A stretch of 64,000 nt of DNA, taken from contig JBCFYV010000573.1 of assembly GCA_039000515.1 (NCBI GenBank), positions 1 through 64,000 of the forward strand. Reading direction: 5' to 3'. Of the stretch, positions 10,855 through 23,376 are shown piece by piece (position 1 is the stretch's first letter; each line of letters opens with the position of its first letter). This DNA comes from Timema cristinae. Lineage: Eukaryota; Arthropoda; Insecta; Phasmatodea; Timematidae. The position numbers and the translations under genes were made by a program. The notes beneath the pieces are model-generated. The model was not told where the DNA came from. It saw only the letters and a list, made by a program, of their open reading frames with translations, and searched no databases.

Positions 10855-11041
10855 ACCCACTGAGCCTATCAGCACACGAGGAAAGGTATTTTCACAAACC
10901 TTCCAGGGAGGGCTCTTTTTCACTCCACAATCGACATGGACCAACTCACTCAAGAAAAATTCGTTCACCTCGGCTGGGTTTGAACCCACGAACATCGTGT
11001 CTTGAGGCGAGCACTTTACCCCAAGAGCACTGAGGTCGACA
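10855..11041 (-). mobile_element. tRNA-derived SINE, family D
   Basis: On the minus strand the head reads CGACCTCAGTGCTCTTGGGG and the B-box is GTTCGTGGGTTTGAACCCAG (the complement of GGGTTTGAACCC near 10977). Further copies occur at 29740-29943 (minus) and 30010-30190 (plus). Target duplications were not identified. Confidence 0.6.
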
Positions 11042-12127
11042 ATGTATATATAAACAATACTTTTAATGTAACAATAAAATAGTACAATGTTATCAATGTT
11101 GACAGTAACAAAATGAGTATTTTCTAAAAGCAGGTAAACTCCAGAGTCCGACTTAGTTAAGCTGATAGATCATACCTCTTCTTACAGAAACTAGATGTAC
11201 TGGGTTCAATTCTCATTGTTAGATTAACGGTTGTGAGGTGTGGTTGTTGAGTTTTGTCAGGTTCGTAGCTAGGGGGGTGGGTTGGATGGGGTTTAATTGA
11301 GGTTTTGGGGGATTCAATCCTTCCCCCTTCTTGAAATCTGATACAAAAAAATTTTAACAATCGGTACAGTCAAAACAAGAATTTTCAGGAAATAAACATT
11401 TCAAATCTGTAATATCTATATTTGAAATTATCAATTCGGTCACAATTATCAAATTAACAGTAGAGTAAGGTTAGAAAAAACATTGTGTAGAACAAATTAT
11501 CAAATCATGGGATATAAAAGGAACAGTATTTGTATATAATAAAAATCATATAATTCTACCACTTTTAAACTTCTTATACATCAAAAATAATTTTTTATTT
11601 AACATATTATAAATATTTTATTATTTACACCTGATAATATGTATGTCTAGTTTTAGTAAATATCTGCTCCATACATTAAATACTTTACACAGTGGAACGT
11701 AAATAGAATAAAATAGCAAGTTTAACCCCTTACAACTCATGAACTGTAATTATTTCAAATCATTGAATCACTTTTTACATATTATAGTCATAAACTTATT
11801 AAAATTGTGCAATACACTTTTTATTGTCTTATCCCCTTAGATAGAATTTGTAATATTGAGATCACGTTAGGACCAAAGTAACTTCGACCTGCCCGGGATT
11901 CAAACTGACGAAAACTACCAACTTGGAGCTGATAATGGAGTTAAATTATCCTTAAGACATTATGATTTAATAACTTATAATAGAATATAAAATACCTTAC
12001 AAACTTTAATTTCTTTGAACATTTAGTAGAGCCTATTTAATACATTTAAAATCTGTAATTAGCTAGTTTATAAATAACAAATTTCGTCAAAATAGTTCAA
12101 GTTGGAGAAATAAATTGATTTTTAAAA
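11042..12127. other. AT-rich non-coding stretch
   Basis: No gene. Near 11265-11335 a G-rich tract (CTAGGGGGGTGGGTTGGATG) faces an inverted C-rich part (CCTTCCCCCTTC), which may be one end of an old transposable element. Near 11895 CCCGGGATTCAAAC could be an inverted tRNA-like B-box. The rest is AT-rich without visible structure. Confidence 0.4.
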
Positions 12128-12335
12128 TTTATTTTACTGAGGTATCTGGCGGTCTAAGGGTAAGGTGTCAGAATTTTTGTGCTGGGGGTCCGAGGTTCAA
12201 ATCCTGGCCCGACACAGATTTATCTGATTACCAAACCCTTCCTTCACCTCTGGCAAAGTGTGTGTTTTCACGTTTTGTGAATGTGTGGTTCGGAACCCAC
12301 GTTAAACTGTAGGTCCTCTCTGCTTTCAACCATCA
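12128..12335 (+). mobile_element. tRNA-derived SINE, family C
   Basis: The head has TGGCGGTCTAAGGGTAAGG (A-box-like) and GGGTCCGAGGTTCAAATCCT (B-box). The body continues with CCAAACCCTTCCTTCACCTC, GTGAATGTG and CCACGTTAAACTGTAGGTCC. The same order is found at 26957-27255 (plus) and 47041-47320 (minus). This copy lacks the conserved 3' end and appears truncated. Confidence 0.75.
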
Positions 12336-12605
12336 TGAGTTCCTCCAAACGTCAGGACAGCAGAGGAATGACCAAGATCTAGAGCATTAGTCCCCCCCCC
12401 CTCCCCCAATATTTCAATGAATTTTATTTAGCCCATTATTCATTAACCAAAGAGTAGTGCCTACAATTAGAATATTTTAGTGCTTAGTAAAAATTTTGAT
12501 TCCTATTACACATGCCAAAAAAAAAAGAGATAATTTCTAACATTATATTATATAAACACCTGCCCTTATTTACAATAACATAAAGTCCAAATATTTCTTA
12601 GAGGC

Positions 12606-12998
12606 CTTAAAGTGGGAATGCAGGTCACGTGGAAAAAGGTCAGTTTTTTGCAGTTTTTATGGTAAAACTTTGTTGGTCAAACTAAATCAAATATTGCTTC
12701 AGAACAAATATGGAGTTAGTTTAATTTTATTTCCATGGTGATATCAACAGTAATTGTTGAATATGCCAAGGGTTGTCCTGGAATTTCATTAAAACTTTTT
12801 CTCTTCATTTAAAAAGTTTACCATCTAATGTTGCTACGCTCACGACAGATGTTCAACAATTGTTGATATCAACATGTGAAGAAAATTAAACTCTTTGTTT
12901 CTACTGGAGAAATATTTGATTTATTTGAGCAAAAAAAAATTGCTATAAAAACTACAAAAAGCTAACCTTTTCTCTCGTCCTCTACAACCCCACCCTAA
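12606..12998. mobile_element. Hairpin MITE, copy 1
   Basis: Left and right halves are imperfect reverse complements. The left half carries GCAGTTTTTATGG, AAATCAAATATT and TGATATCAACAGTAATTGTTGAA; the right half carries the complements at 12850-12960. The ends are TTAAAGTGGG and CCCACCCTAA. The same arrangement and many of the same strings occur at 57952-58365. It has no coding capacity. TTAA or CTAA at the boundaries would suit a TTAA target, but this is inference. Confidence 0.7.
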
Positions 12999-12999
12999 A

Positions 13000-13312
13000 T
13001 ATTCATACATAATTTTTGGACATTAGCAGAGTTAGGGGGAGGGGATTTTTAAACCCCTCGTATTTCAGATATTTCGGCCTGAATACAGCCTTGAGCTAAG
13101 CCACTAACAGATTGTTCTGAAGGGGTTATATATAATAGGAATAAATAGCATGGTATTCGACTGGAGAGAGGATGGAAAACCATATATCTACCTCTCCCAC
13201 TGTGGCACTGTGTGTGATAGTCGGTACTGTCACCAGGTTATACACAATACACAACAACAAGACCTAAACACTGTTTACCACTCTTCAGGCAAAGCAACAA
13301 ACCTCCTCATTG
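13000..13312. other. Upstream flank of the P450 frame
   Basis: Holds GGAGAGAGGATGGAAAACC near 13160, a SINE-body-like string also seen at 9765 and 16150. No TATA box or initiator stands out at a usual distance from the P450 start. The open frame that begins at 13150 runs through this flank and joins the P450 only by chance of frame. Confidence 0.4.
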
Positions 13313-14882
<1,570 letters not shown>

Positions 14883-14900
14883 AGAGTACTAGTTACAGAA

Positions 14901-14919
14901 TTGTGTGTGTGTGTGTGTG
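14901..14919. repeat. (GT)n microsatellite
   Basis: A run of about nine GT dinucleotides immediately downstream of the P450. Confidence 0.9.
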
Positions 14920-14943
14920 AATATCATTTCACACTTAGCAGAT

Positions 14944-15440
14944 GTTTGTTCTTAGCACCACGTCTTACTACCCGCTCTTAGTATACGCAGATGTACTTTT
15001 ATTTCCTATCCATGACCGTTTCCAGCCTGTGGTCAGTTATTTATTCAAGCTATATATTTTACACTACCGGCTGGCTAGGCCTGTCATGTCTTAAGATTAG
15101 GACAGGCACAACATCCAGTCCCCAGCCGTTAATTCATCACTGTGAAAGGGTAAACCCATATTTCCATCAATGATAAATTTTCGGTCTGTCGGGAAATGAA
15201 CCCGGGACCCTTAGCTCAGTAGGCAGACACGATATTGACTGAGCTAAGATGTTGAACAAGCAGATATGCTAATTACTCTAATGTGTTAAGGATGTGTGGG
15301 GCTTAATTTAGTGTAAGTGTAGCCATCTTTGTGTGGAGGGAAAGTGTGAACCCACACCATTGGTAAAACTTATTGTGATTCGAACCCCGTCATTGGAAGC
15401 TCAGTTTATTAAGAGTGACGCCTTAAAAGCGCGAGGTGGC
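14944..15440 (-). mobile_element. SINE family A-like copy split by a nested insertion
   Basis: The left part (14944-14992) has TTAGCACCACGTCTTACTACCCG, the family A 3' end on the minus strand. The matching continuation (GCTAATTACTCTAATG, AAGGATGTGTGGGGCTTAATT, TGTGTGGAGGGAAAGTG, then an inverted B-box GTGATTCGAACCCCG) resumes at 15266. The missing middle is exactly where another SINE lies, between GCAGAT repeats. Confidence 0.7.
14993..15259 (-). mobile_element. tRNA-derived SINE, family B, nested in a family A copy
   Basis: On the minus strand: an A-box-like TAGCTCAGTCAATATCG, a B-box GGGTCCCGGGTTCATTTCCC, then a unique body with AACGGCTGGGGACTGG and GACAGGCCTAGCCAGCCGG. It is flanked by GCAGAT at 14987-14992 and 15260-15265, a probable short target duplication. 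A B-box remnant of the same family lies near 746-765. Confidence 0.7.
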
Positions 15441-16140
15441 AAACTTTTAACGAACCTGATAAACTTACCAAAGCTCCCGAGATCACTCATTGTTTTTCCA
15501 TTCTACTTTGGCATTTTTTTTTTGTCCATATATTTTCTATTTATTCATAAATTCAACCTTCCCTCGAATGCTTATCTCCCCACAAACCTAGAAAAATAAA
15601 TATATAATATAATAATATAATATTAAGTAATTGATTTTCTTATTATTACCGATTTTGGTCGAACAAGGTAAGTTTTCTCACACTACTAGAACATTATTTT
15701 AAAGTACTTGATCACTTTGCGAGCTCTGAAGATTCGAATTATAGATTTTTAATGACGATGTAGTAGTTTTATTATGTGATCGAGTGAAAACTTCCCCGAT
15801 ATCGACCGATCGATCACGATCGACCAATTTCCGGCCCTGCCTTAGAGCATTCGTCCGCCGAAACGGGTAACTGCTAACATGGCCATGTAGTTATTGACAT
15901 ACGTAATACTTGGATCGGTGGACACGATGACATAAACGTCAAGCTCGTATAGTCTAAATTTGCTGGTGGCAGGGAGATATTTACTGAGGTTTTTTTTACT
16001 AAATTGTTTACCACCCTTTCTTCTATGTAAATTCTAAAACATTTTCACTCATTTATACCTTCCTCATCCACTATCCCCCAGTGTAGTTAAATGCAGGAAA
16101 CCCATATGAGGAGTGAGGTGCTGTTGGAACAACTTATTAC
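15441..16140. other. AT-rich non-coding stretch
   Basis: No gene. Positions 15779-15835 hold a cluster of palindromic CGATCG and CGATCGATC strings that could fold locally. A run of TATAATATAATA lies near 15601-15625. Confidence 0.4.
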
Positions 16141-16149
16141 AGGGATAAT

Positions 16150-16245
16150 TCAATAATATTCGCTTGGAGAGAGTGGTGGAACAAAATGTCCCAGTTCACT
16201 GTATCAGGGTCGTCACACAACCTCCTGAGAAAGAATCTGTTTCGG
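16150..16245 (-). mobile_element. Short SINE-like fragment
   Basis: TTGGAGAGAGTGGTGGAACA followed by CCCAGTTCACTGTATCAGGG resembles the SINE body order at 6430-6475 and 9770-9835. The rest of the element is not recognisable. Confidence 0.35.
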
Positions 16246-16439
16246 CTAAATGTCACTTCCCGACGATGAAGATGCTGTCAGCGGTCGTCTTTGTCTCTCC
16301 GAGACACAAAGGTCAGAGGGTCAATGATGACCTCTGCAGAGGGTGCAAGAGCTGACGTCACCCACCTTCAATCCCAGGGGCGAGGGGGAACACAAGATAT
16401 TAAAAAGACAACATTTTATCAAACTGAGTGATCAGAAAC

Positions 16440-16705
16440 TTGATTCAAATGTTCACTGAAAATTGAAGATGGACCCATAATGCTTTGCAACACAAACTTA
16501 AAACCGTTGATTATCAACGTAATTAATTTTATAGTGGATAAACATATGTTTTAGATTATTATCACAAATTTATGTCACGTGAAACAAATCACGTGACATG
16601 AACAACGCATGCGCTTCCCACTTAATGAGTTATTTCAAATATTTCCCAACAGTAGACTCAATTGTCTGCTTGTATCTTTATTTGTAGGTACATGCGCAAT
16701 GGTTT
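16440..16705 (+). repeat. Dispersed repeat Y, copy 2
   Basis: CCCATAATGCTTTGCAACAC near 16474 is matched in reverse complement near 24695-24720. The second half (16599-16705) matches 6097-6225. It also contains two CACGTGA strings around 16575-16595. No coding frame. Confidence 0.5.
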
Positions 16706-16885
16706 TAGGGACTAGCAAGGCTATATTTTGAAGAAGTGTAGCCTACTTACATTTGCGTGGAGGAGGAGTGGAAAACCATTTTGGAAAAACCGCGCTCAAT
16801 GCGATTAGCCTCAATCTTCCCATCATCGGCAGTCTAGTCTACTGCGAGACTTGCGTGCTAGACCACGTGGCCAATGAAACTGGTA
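16706..16885 (-). mobile_element. Diverged tRNA-derived SINE
   Basis: TTGCGTGGAGGAGGAGTGGA, then AAACCATTTTGGAAAAACC, and an end GCGTGCTAGACCACGTGGCC match family A in minus orientation. The 3' tail is missing. Confidence 0.65.
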
Positions 16886-17091
16886 ACTCTATAATTAATA
16901 TATCAAACAATACATATTTCTAGAATGTAAAATATGAGTGACTTTCAATCAATGTCGGTGTTTAGAATTGGGCTTCCTATAAAAATCAGGTTTTATTTAG
17001 GAGAGACTTGTGTCACTTTTTCTCGGAGCTGTTCTTTACCTGTTGTGGCCATTACTAGCTTTTCACTTGTATTTTCTTACTAAGGAGCCGT

Positions 17092-17492
17092 TCTTAAATT
17101 ACATGGGGGTTTAGGGGGTGAGCGAGGTTCAGTCTTACAAAGGGGGAGGGGGGGTCAGAAAATGTCTTACTCCAGGTTTTTTTTATTAATGTTTATAATG
17201 AGACAAATCCTAGGAAAAAATTGTCAGAAAATAAATATATTAATTATAAAAAGTAATTTACTTATGGGTTACTTAAATTAAAGTATTCTTAAGTTTCATA
17301 TCACTTAGTTTTACTATCAATCTTTGTGTCTAAAAATAACTAAACGATTAAAATTATATAATTTACCAAATCATAAGAAACTACGTAAGCTAGACGGAAA
17401 AATCTTAGGATCCCTATAACTGTGGGGAAAAGGGAGAAGGGGGGTCAAAATTATGAGAAAAAAAAAGCCTTATGTACTATAAGGACAGGCCC
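17092..17492. mobile_element. MITE-like element with imperfect terminal inverted repeats
   Basis: The left end, GCCGTTCTTAAATTACATGG followed by a G-rich tract, pairs imperfectly with the right end, whose complement reads GCCTGTCCTTATAGTACATA, followed inward by a C-rich tract. The interior is AT-rich and non-coding. No clear target duplication was found. Confidence 0.5.
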
Positions 17493-17499
17493 TGATGAA

Positions 17500-17665
17500 C
17501 ATTTTAAGGACTTACCTAAGAAAGTACAAACATATTTTTTGGCCTTCAACATTGATATTATTTTACAATATATATTAAAATTAGTGTATAGATATTTGTA
17601 ATATCTATCAAGAGTGGCAGCTGCAGATAACATGACTTGACGTATGAATACGACAAAGTAGATCT
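17500..17665 (+). repeat. Dispersed repeat X, copy 3
   Basis: Same order of strings as 7310-7468: TACAAACATATTTTTTG, TAATATCTATCA, GCAGCTGCAGAT, TTGACGTATGAATACG. It lies directly beside the element ending at 17492. Confidence 0.65.
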
Positions 17666-18547
17666 ATTAACTTTTAATATCTGTCAGATGTGTTAAATCG
17701 TAGGAAAATTGGGGTCATGGCTTATGCTATAACATTGATTAGAACTTGGATGTAATAAGAGTACATTCTGATATCCCTGCAGGATGACAAGGATGCAACC
17801 CTACACACATGTAAAAGTTGCAGTTCACGTAGAAATGTCGGCAGGAGCTAATCTGTTCTGGCGATGACACTCCTCTCCTATACTAAGAGCAGAGATAAAA
17901 ACCAATTCCTAATATGAAGCTATAACATGTCCGGGGGTCAAGTCGAGACTACAGAGATAATGGGGGCTTGATGCCCCATGTCCTTTCCTCCCCCCCCCCC
18001 CCCCCGAATCTTGGCCCGTGTCCACATTGGCGCCTCCCCAGCTAGTTAAGGGGTTGGACGGGGAGGAAATAGGCCAGAGGAGCTTTTACTACGGCACTTT
18101 TTGGAACACCGCTTTATGACCGTTTGAGGTGGGATTTGGCTGTCTCTTTATGACCGTTTGAGGCGGGATTTGGTTGTTGGTTTTATTAGTAGGGGAGAGT
18201 CTCTTAGCCGAAGGCTGGTTCACCTGACTCGGTGTGTAGCCGGCTGCTTTGTCCCAGGCGCAGCTTACTACGCAAGCTTCTCATATTACAACTAATAAAC
18301 TAGTAGTTTCGCGATCAGAGTGGCTTTTTTTTTACTAACAATAATATAAAGAAAAATGACTACCCTTTATTATTAGGAATACTGTTACCTTTAAAATATT
18401 ATAAAGATTATAAAGAAAATAATCTCCCTTTAAAATATACCAGGAACTCCGTTTCTTAAGAAAATGTTTAATCACTGGGATATTTTATTTAATCAAATAT
18501 TGGGATTATTACAAGGCCACTTCACACACATTAAAAGATATATAATT
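17666..18547. other. Non-coding stretch with poly-C and a short duplication
   Basis: Contains a C run at 17992-18006. Near 18109-18175 there are two tandem copies of CTTTATGACCGTTTGAGG with GGGATTTGG. The part 17840-18310 is richer in GC than its surroundings, but no reading frame or splice pattern convinced me. Confidence 0.4.
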
Positions 18548-18795
18548 TTTATTTTACTACCACATCTTACTGCCCGTCTAAGTAATCCACATATATACTA
18601 ATTGTAATGTTTTAGGGATGCGGAAGGTTGAATTTATAAAAAGTGTACTAGCATTTGAATAGGGATCGTGGAAAGAAAGTATAAAGCACCTTATCTATGC
18701 CCTACCAGGGTTCAAATCCCGATCTCCCCATTATCGAAAGGCCATTCTATTGCAAGAGTGACGCTTTATACCATTTTACCACAGAAGCAGATAGT
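18548..18795 (-). mobile_element. Diverged tRNA-derived SINE
   Basis: CCACATCTTACTGCCCGTCT, AGGGATGCGGAAGGTTGAAT and an inverted B-box CAGGGTTCAAATCCCG show a family A-like SINE in minus orientation. It is closest to the copy at 10448-10680. Confidence 0.7.
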
Positions 18796-18840
18796 GTTAT
18801 AGTAATATAAAAAATTATATGTGTTTGTCACGTTTTAAAA

Positions 18841-19042
18841 TCAATCTCATTTGTTTCTTAATTTACCAATACAGAGAGAAAGTAATGGATCTTAAAACAT
18901 CTCATTTGTTTCTTAATTTACCAAACAGAGAGAAAGTAATGGATCTTAAAACATCTCATTTGTTTCTATACAAAGGGAGTAATGGATCTTAACACTCATT
19001 TTTTTTAATTACAACAGAGAGAAAGTAATGGATCTTAAAACA
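18841..19042. repeat. Tandem repeat, unit about 57 bp, four copies
   Basis: The unit has CTCATTTGTTTCTTAATTTA followed by CAGAGAGAAAGTAATGGATC and TTAAAACAT. The last two copies are shortened or degraded. Confidence 0.85.
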
Positions 19043-19522
19043 TATAATTTTAAGGTAGTTTATAAAAACTGATTTTCTGAAAATTTGAAATTTTTCAAAT
19101 ATTGATCCGACGATTTTGTTTAAAATTGAAATGAGGAGTATTTGGGATGACAAATAGCATTGTACAAATTTTTGGGGGTAAAAATTTGGTTTAAGGGTAG
19201 TGTACTAGTGGCTTATTTTTGAAAATAATAAAAACTATACAAGAAAGAATGTGCTATTTTGTCATACTATCATTTTTCATCAAATAAATGTGTAAAATGA
19301 AATTAATCTTAACTGGTTAATATCTCGAGCTATTTAACCGAAGAGTTTTACTCTAAATGACTTACTACTCTCCCTATAAGCGAACGAGGGAACAATTCCT
19401 CTAAATTATGCCTTCCTCCTCGATTATTGCAAGTATCCGGGTAGTTAAAGGGGTTAAAAACTAACTATTTGATAAACATTGTTGAACATTTATGTTTTTA
19501 TTTGGAGGGTTAAAAAAACCTA
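19043..19522. other. AT-rich non-coding stretch
   Basis: No gene or repeat was recognised between the 57-bp repeat and the next SINE. Confidence 0.4.
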
Positions 19523-19532
19523 TAGATCCTTT

Positions 19533-19802
19533 AATAATAATAATTTAAAAATAATATTTAGCCCTGCGTCTTACTACCCGTTCGGGTTATACGCTTTAAG
19601 TACTAATTACGTTAATGGATTAAGAATTGGGAAGGTTGAATTAGAGGAAGTGAACCCGCATTTGCGTGGAGAGAAAGTGGAAAACCATTTAGGAAAAACC
19701 ACCCCCAGTTCACCCGACCGAGATTGAACCTCGATCTCCCCGTCCTCAGCAGTTGAGCTCAACACGACAAGCGCGTTAGCCAACTGCGCCACCGAGGCGG
19801 GT
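19533..19802 (-). mobile_element. tRNA-derived SINE, family A, with target-site duplication
   Basis: The best preserved copy. On the minus strand it starts CCCGCCTCGGTGGCGCAGTT (A-box TGGCGCAGTTGG), then has a B-box GAGGTTCAATCTC and GGTTTTTCCTAAATGG, the 3' inverted repeat ACCCGAACGGG, and ends in AT-rich AAT repeats. TAGATCCTT flanks it at 19523-19531 and 19803-19811. Confidence 0.88.
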
Positions 19803-20128
19803 TAGATCCTTAATCCTACGTGTTAAAGTTTGAATGTTCTTTTCCAAGGAAGTATTTTTTGTTATTTTTGTTTTAATAAATTCCCTAAAACCATCTATTT
19901 CTTGTTTGTGTGTTTGTTTACACCACTTCTTATTACACGTCCGGAATATAAGAATTTAATGACCATAATGAATTTTAAAATATAGAGTAAATGCACCACA
20001 TTTAGGTGAAGTTAATATTGTAGAGTACGCGTCTTAAATGAACAAATGGGCGCTTTAGAAAATCTATCTCAATCTCAGAGAGTCCGATGGATGTTTGACA
20101 TTAAGAGCGAGCTCAACCCTTACCCTGG

Positions 20129-21131
20129 TTCTGTAAACAAGAGCCACGTGTCTTGTGACAGTTGTTACACCCTTGAGTTGTAAACAAGAGCCACGTGTCT
20201 TGTGACAGTTGTTACATCCTTGTATTGTAAACAAGAGCCACATGTCTTGTGACAGTTGTTACACCCTTGTATTGTAAACAAGAGCCACATGTCTTGTGAC
20301 AGTTGTTACATCCTTGTATTGTAAACAAGAGCACGTGTCTTGTGACAGTTGTTACACCCTTGTGTTATAAACAAGAGCCACGTGTTTTGTGACAGTTGTT
20401 ACACCCTTGTGTTTATAAACAAGAGCCACGTGTCTTGTGACAGTTGTTACACCCTTGTGTTGTAACAAGAGCCACGTGTCTTGTGACAGTTGTTACACCC
20501 TTGTTTGTAAACAAGAGCCACGTGTTTTGTGACAGTTGTTACACCTTGTGCTGTAAACAAGAGCACGTGTCTTGTGACAGTTGTTACTCCTTGTATTGTA
20601 AACAAGAGCCACGTGTCTTGTGACAGTTGTTACACCATTGTGTTATAAACAAGAGCCACGTGTCTTGTGACAGTTGTTACACCCTGTGTTGTAAACAAGA
20701 GCCACGTGTCTTGTGACAGTTGTTACACCTTGTGTTGTAAACAAGAGCCACGTGTCTTGTGACAGTTGTTACACCCTTGTGTTGTAAACAAGAGCCACGT
20801 GTCTTGTGACAGTTGTTACATCCTTGTATTGTAAACAAGAGCCACGTGTCTTGTGACAGTTGTTACACCCCTGTGTGTTGTAAACAAAAGCCACGTGTCT
20901 TGTGACAGTTGTTACACCCTGTGTTGTAAACAAAAGCCACGTGTCTTGTGACAGTTGTTACACCCTGTGTTGTAAACAAAAGCCACGTGTCTTGTGACAG
21001 TTGTTAACCCTGTGTTGTAAACAAAAGCCACGTGTCTTGTGACAGTTGTTACACCCCTGTGTTGTAAACAAAAGCCACGTGTCTTGTGACAGTTGTTACA
21101 CCCCTGTGTTGTAAACAAGAGCCACGTGTCT
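20129..21131. repeat. 47-bp minisatellite with an E-box in nearly every unit, about 21 copies
   Basis: The unit is approximately TTGTAAACAAGAGCCACGTG followed by TCTTGTGACAGTTGTTACAC and CCTTGTG. Nearly all units carry the palindrome CACGTG; two or three have CACATG. Units near 20886-21075 form a block in which AAACAAGAG is replaced by AAACAAAAG. CACGTG is the core site of bHLH factors such as Myc and CLOCK families, but regulatory use here is only a possibility. Confidence 0.95.
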
Positions 21132-21846
21132 GGTTCTCAGGTGACCAAGAGGATGTTGTGTGGGCTATTACCGACTGAACACAGAGTCCACATCCGGTGT
21201 TGGTAGTTGTTTGACAGCCTCGCCGCTAGGGTCGTGCCTGGCAGTTTAGCTCTAAACAGTAAAAGTACGCATATCAAGCGTCGTCTGTTACTCGCCTGAT
21301 CAATACATGGAACACATGTGAGACGCGAGGTTATTATTCTGGTACCTCGACATTTTTATGTAAAGTGAGGATTATTTTGTGTGTGCAACGATGACTTGGA
21401 TCATAATAATAAATTAGGTGTGGTTTGAATGGACATTTCTTTATATACACATTTAAAACACGTTATTTAGTAATTATATGTGTTTAGATATCTGCTAGCG
21501 TTGTAAGCTCCTTTTCACACACAATCAGGTACAAACTATCAAATCTTGCTTCAGGGGTGAATGACAGGTTGCCTACACAGGTTTCACGGCGCTAGTCTCC
21601 TAGATCTAGAGCAGGGGTGGCTTGCAGCTTGATAGGTGGGTGAAGGCTCTGATAATATTGCATATATATGCTGCTGATAAAGTCCGAACCGGATAAAGTC
21701 AACATTATCAGATAATGTTGGTGCCATCCTAAATACGTAGATAATGTTGACTGATATGTGATTGAATAATGTTTTTTGGAGTACATCCAGATAATATTGA
21801 TATTATCCATCCGCACTTAGATACTGGCAATTTCTATGACTGAGGC
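21132..21846. other. Non-coding stretch
   Basis: No gene recognised. Near 21650-21790 GATAATGTTGA or GATAATATTGA recurs several times in direct and inverted form, a possible remnant of a degenerate repeat. Confidence 0.4.
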
Positions 21847-21955
21847 TGGGTTGGTTAGGTTAGGTTAGGTTAGTGCTAGGTTGACTTAGATTAACTTAGG
21901 TGAGCTTAGGCTACGTTTAGATTAGTTTAAGTTAGGCTAGGTTAATGGAAAATAA
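21847..21955. repeat. Interstitial (TTAGG)n stretch, degenerate
   Basis: Four near-perfect TTAGG units at 21853-21873 are followed by degenerate TTAGATTA, TTAGGTGAGC and TTAGGCTA strings. TTAGG is the common arthropod telomere repeat. Such short internal stretches are frequent in insect genomes. Confidence 0.75.
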
Positions 21956-22076
21956 AGCATAAAATTAGGCATTTCATATGTTAGTGCACTGCTACTAACC
22001 ATATATCGTCCAATGTCGAAATATTGTTTCAAATAAAATACGTATTGAAACTTGCAATTTTTTACAAATATGAATA

Positions 22077-22350
22077 CCCGCCTTGGTGGATGTAGTCAGC
22101 TAACGCGTTAGTATCATGTTAAGCTAGACTGCCGAGGAGGGGAAGATTGAGGCCAGAATTTCGGTCGGGTTAATTGGGCGGGAGGGGTGTTCCTAAATGG
22201 TTTTACACTTTCCCTTCACGCAAATGAGGGGTCAATTTCTCTAAATTCAAACATCCCAATTCCAACCCATTATCGTAATTAGTACTTAATGGATAACCCG
22301 AGCGGATAGAAGAGGTGATGCTAAATAATAATAATAATAATAATAAAATA
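22077..22350 (+). mobile_element. tRNA-derived SINE, family A
   Basis: The head is CCCGCCTTGGTGGATGTAGT, the B-box region is degraded (CAGAATTTCGG), the body has TTCCTAAATGGTTTTACAC and the 3' end is GGATAACCCGAGCGG, then GATGCTAA and an (AAT)n tail at 22322-22347. It is the only plus-strand family A copy with a full tail. No certain target duplication. Confidence 0.8.
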
Positions 22351-23376
22351 CAAGTATTATCCACGTTATCCAAGTCTTTTGGCTAGTCTCGACACTTCCG
22401 CAACATATACATAAGAATAGCGGGTTTGTAGGACGGGTTGAAGGGGGTGGGTGGGGAGTATTTAGAAAATACCCAATACTAACAATACATAGACGATCAC
22501 AAATGAAAATATTTCGTCGAATATTTTCAGATGATTGAATTCCAGGGAAGGGGATGTATTGCAAATTGAAATATTAACAAATCTGGTCTACGCAGACCCG
22601 ACGTTAGTGACACATTCAACCACAAGCGCTGTAGTCTATACGTGAGAGTGATAGAACTGTAATCTCTGTTATTAATTTATTGTAACCAATTTAATAATGT
22701 TTCTGGTGTTAACGACCTTGAGATAAATTAAACTGAGGTGGAAATATTAAAACTTGTCTATATTTTTACATTCGTTCCAGTCACAAAAGGCCTAACTGTA
22801 AATCTCTTTTCCATAAAAAGAAAACTATTTGAAAACTTTTCCGTAAAAATAAATTAAAGGTAAATTAAACGGTAAATTGTGTGCGTTGACTGTACCGAGC
22901 GATAGTTGAGAGTTTGGTCTGAGGGTACATCCTACCGACCAGCTGATGAATAACAGATGACAGATAACAGAGTTCTCCAGGTGTTTTTAACTCGATTACA
23001 CAGATCTTGATCGCTAGCGGTAACACCAGCTCGCCATGAATACTTTATGTAGGAGGGTAGGCTGACCTGGAAATTGCAGGGGCAGCTCGGTTGAGTGAGT
23101 GTTAACCTGATCGGGATAGGCAGCTCCCTCCTAACTCCTATTTTCGGTGGGTTCGGTTATAAACACGATAAACGACCTCAACTGATGGCGGGACCTGTCC
23201 TTGATATCTCATTTTGTTAAAAACGGGACTAATTGCAATAGATTAACATTATCTTTATTTATTTTATCATGTTTATTAAACCATACGTTTTGGGAAATTC
23301 CAGAGGACGAGTTAATTAAAGCTAAAGATGAGGTACTTGACTTTACATCTACTAAACCATTAGTCAGTATGAATGT
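22351..23376. other. Non-coding stretch
   Basis: No gene recognised. The 67-codon frame at 23201-23404 ends inside the next minisatellite and has no supporting feature. Confidence 0.4.

Noticed and set aside
17840..18310. GC-richer stretch considered as an exon cluster
   Set aside because: No frame stays open with sensible splice sites, and it contains a short tandem duplication and a poly-C run.
20912..21118. 68-codon minus-strand frame with CNNCHKTRGFCLQHR repeats, resembling a cysteine/histidine repeat protein
   Set aside because: It is a translation of the 47-bp minisatellite. It holds only where indels happen to keep the frame, and the wider array is not open.
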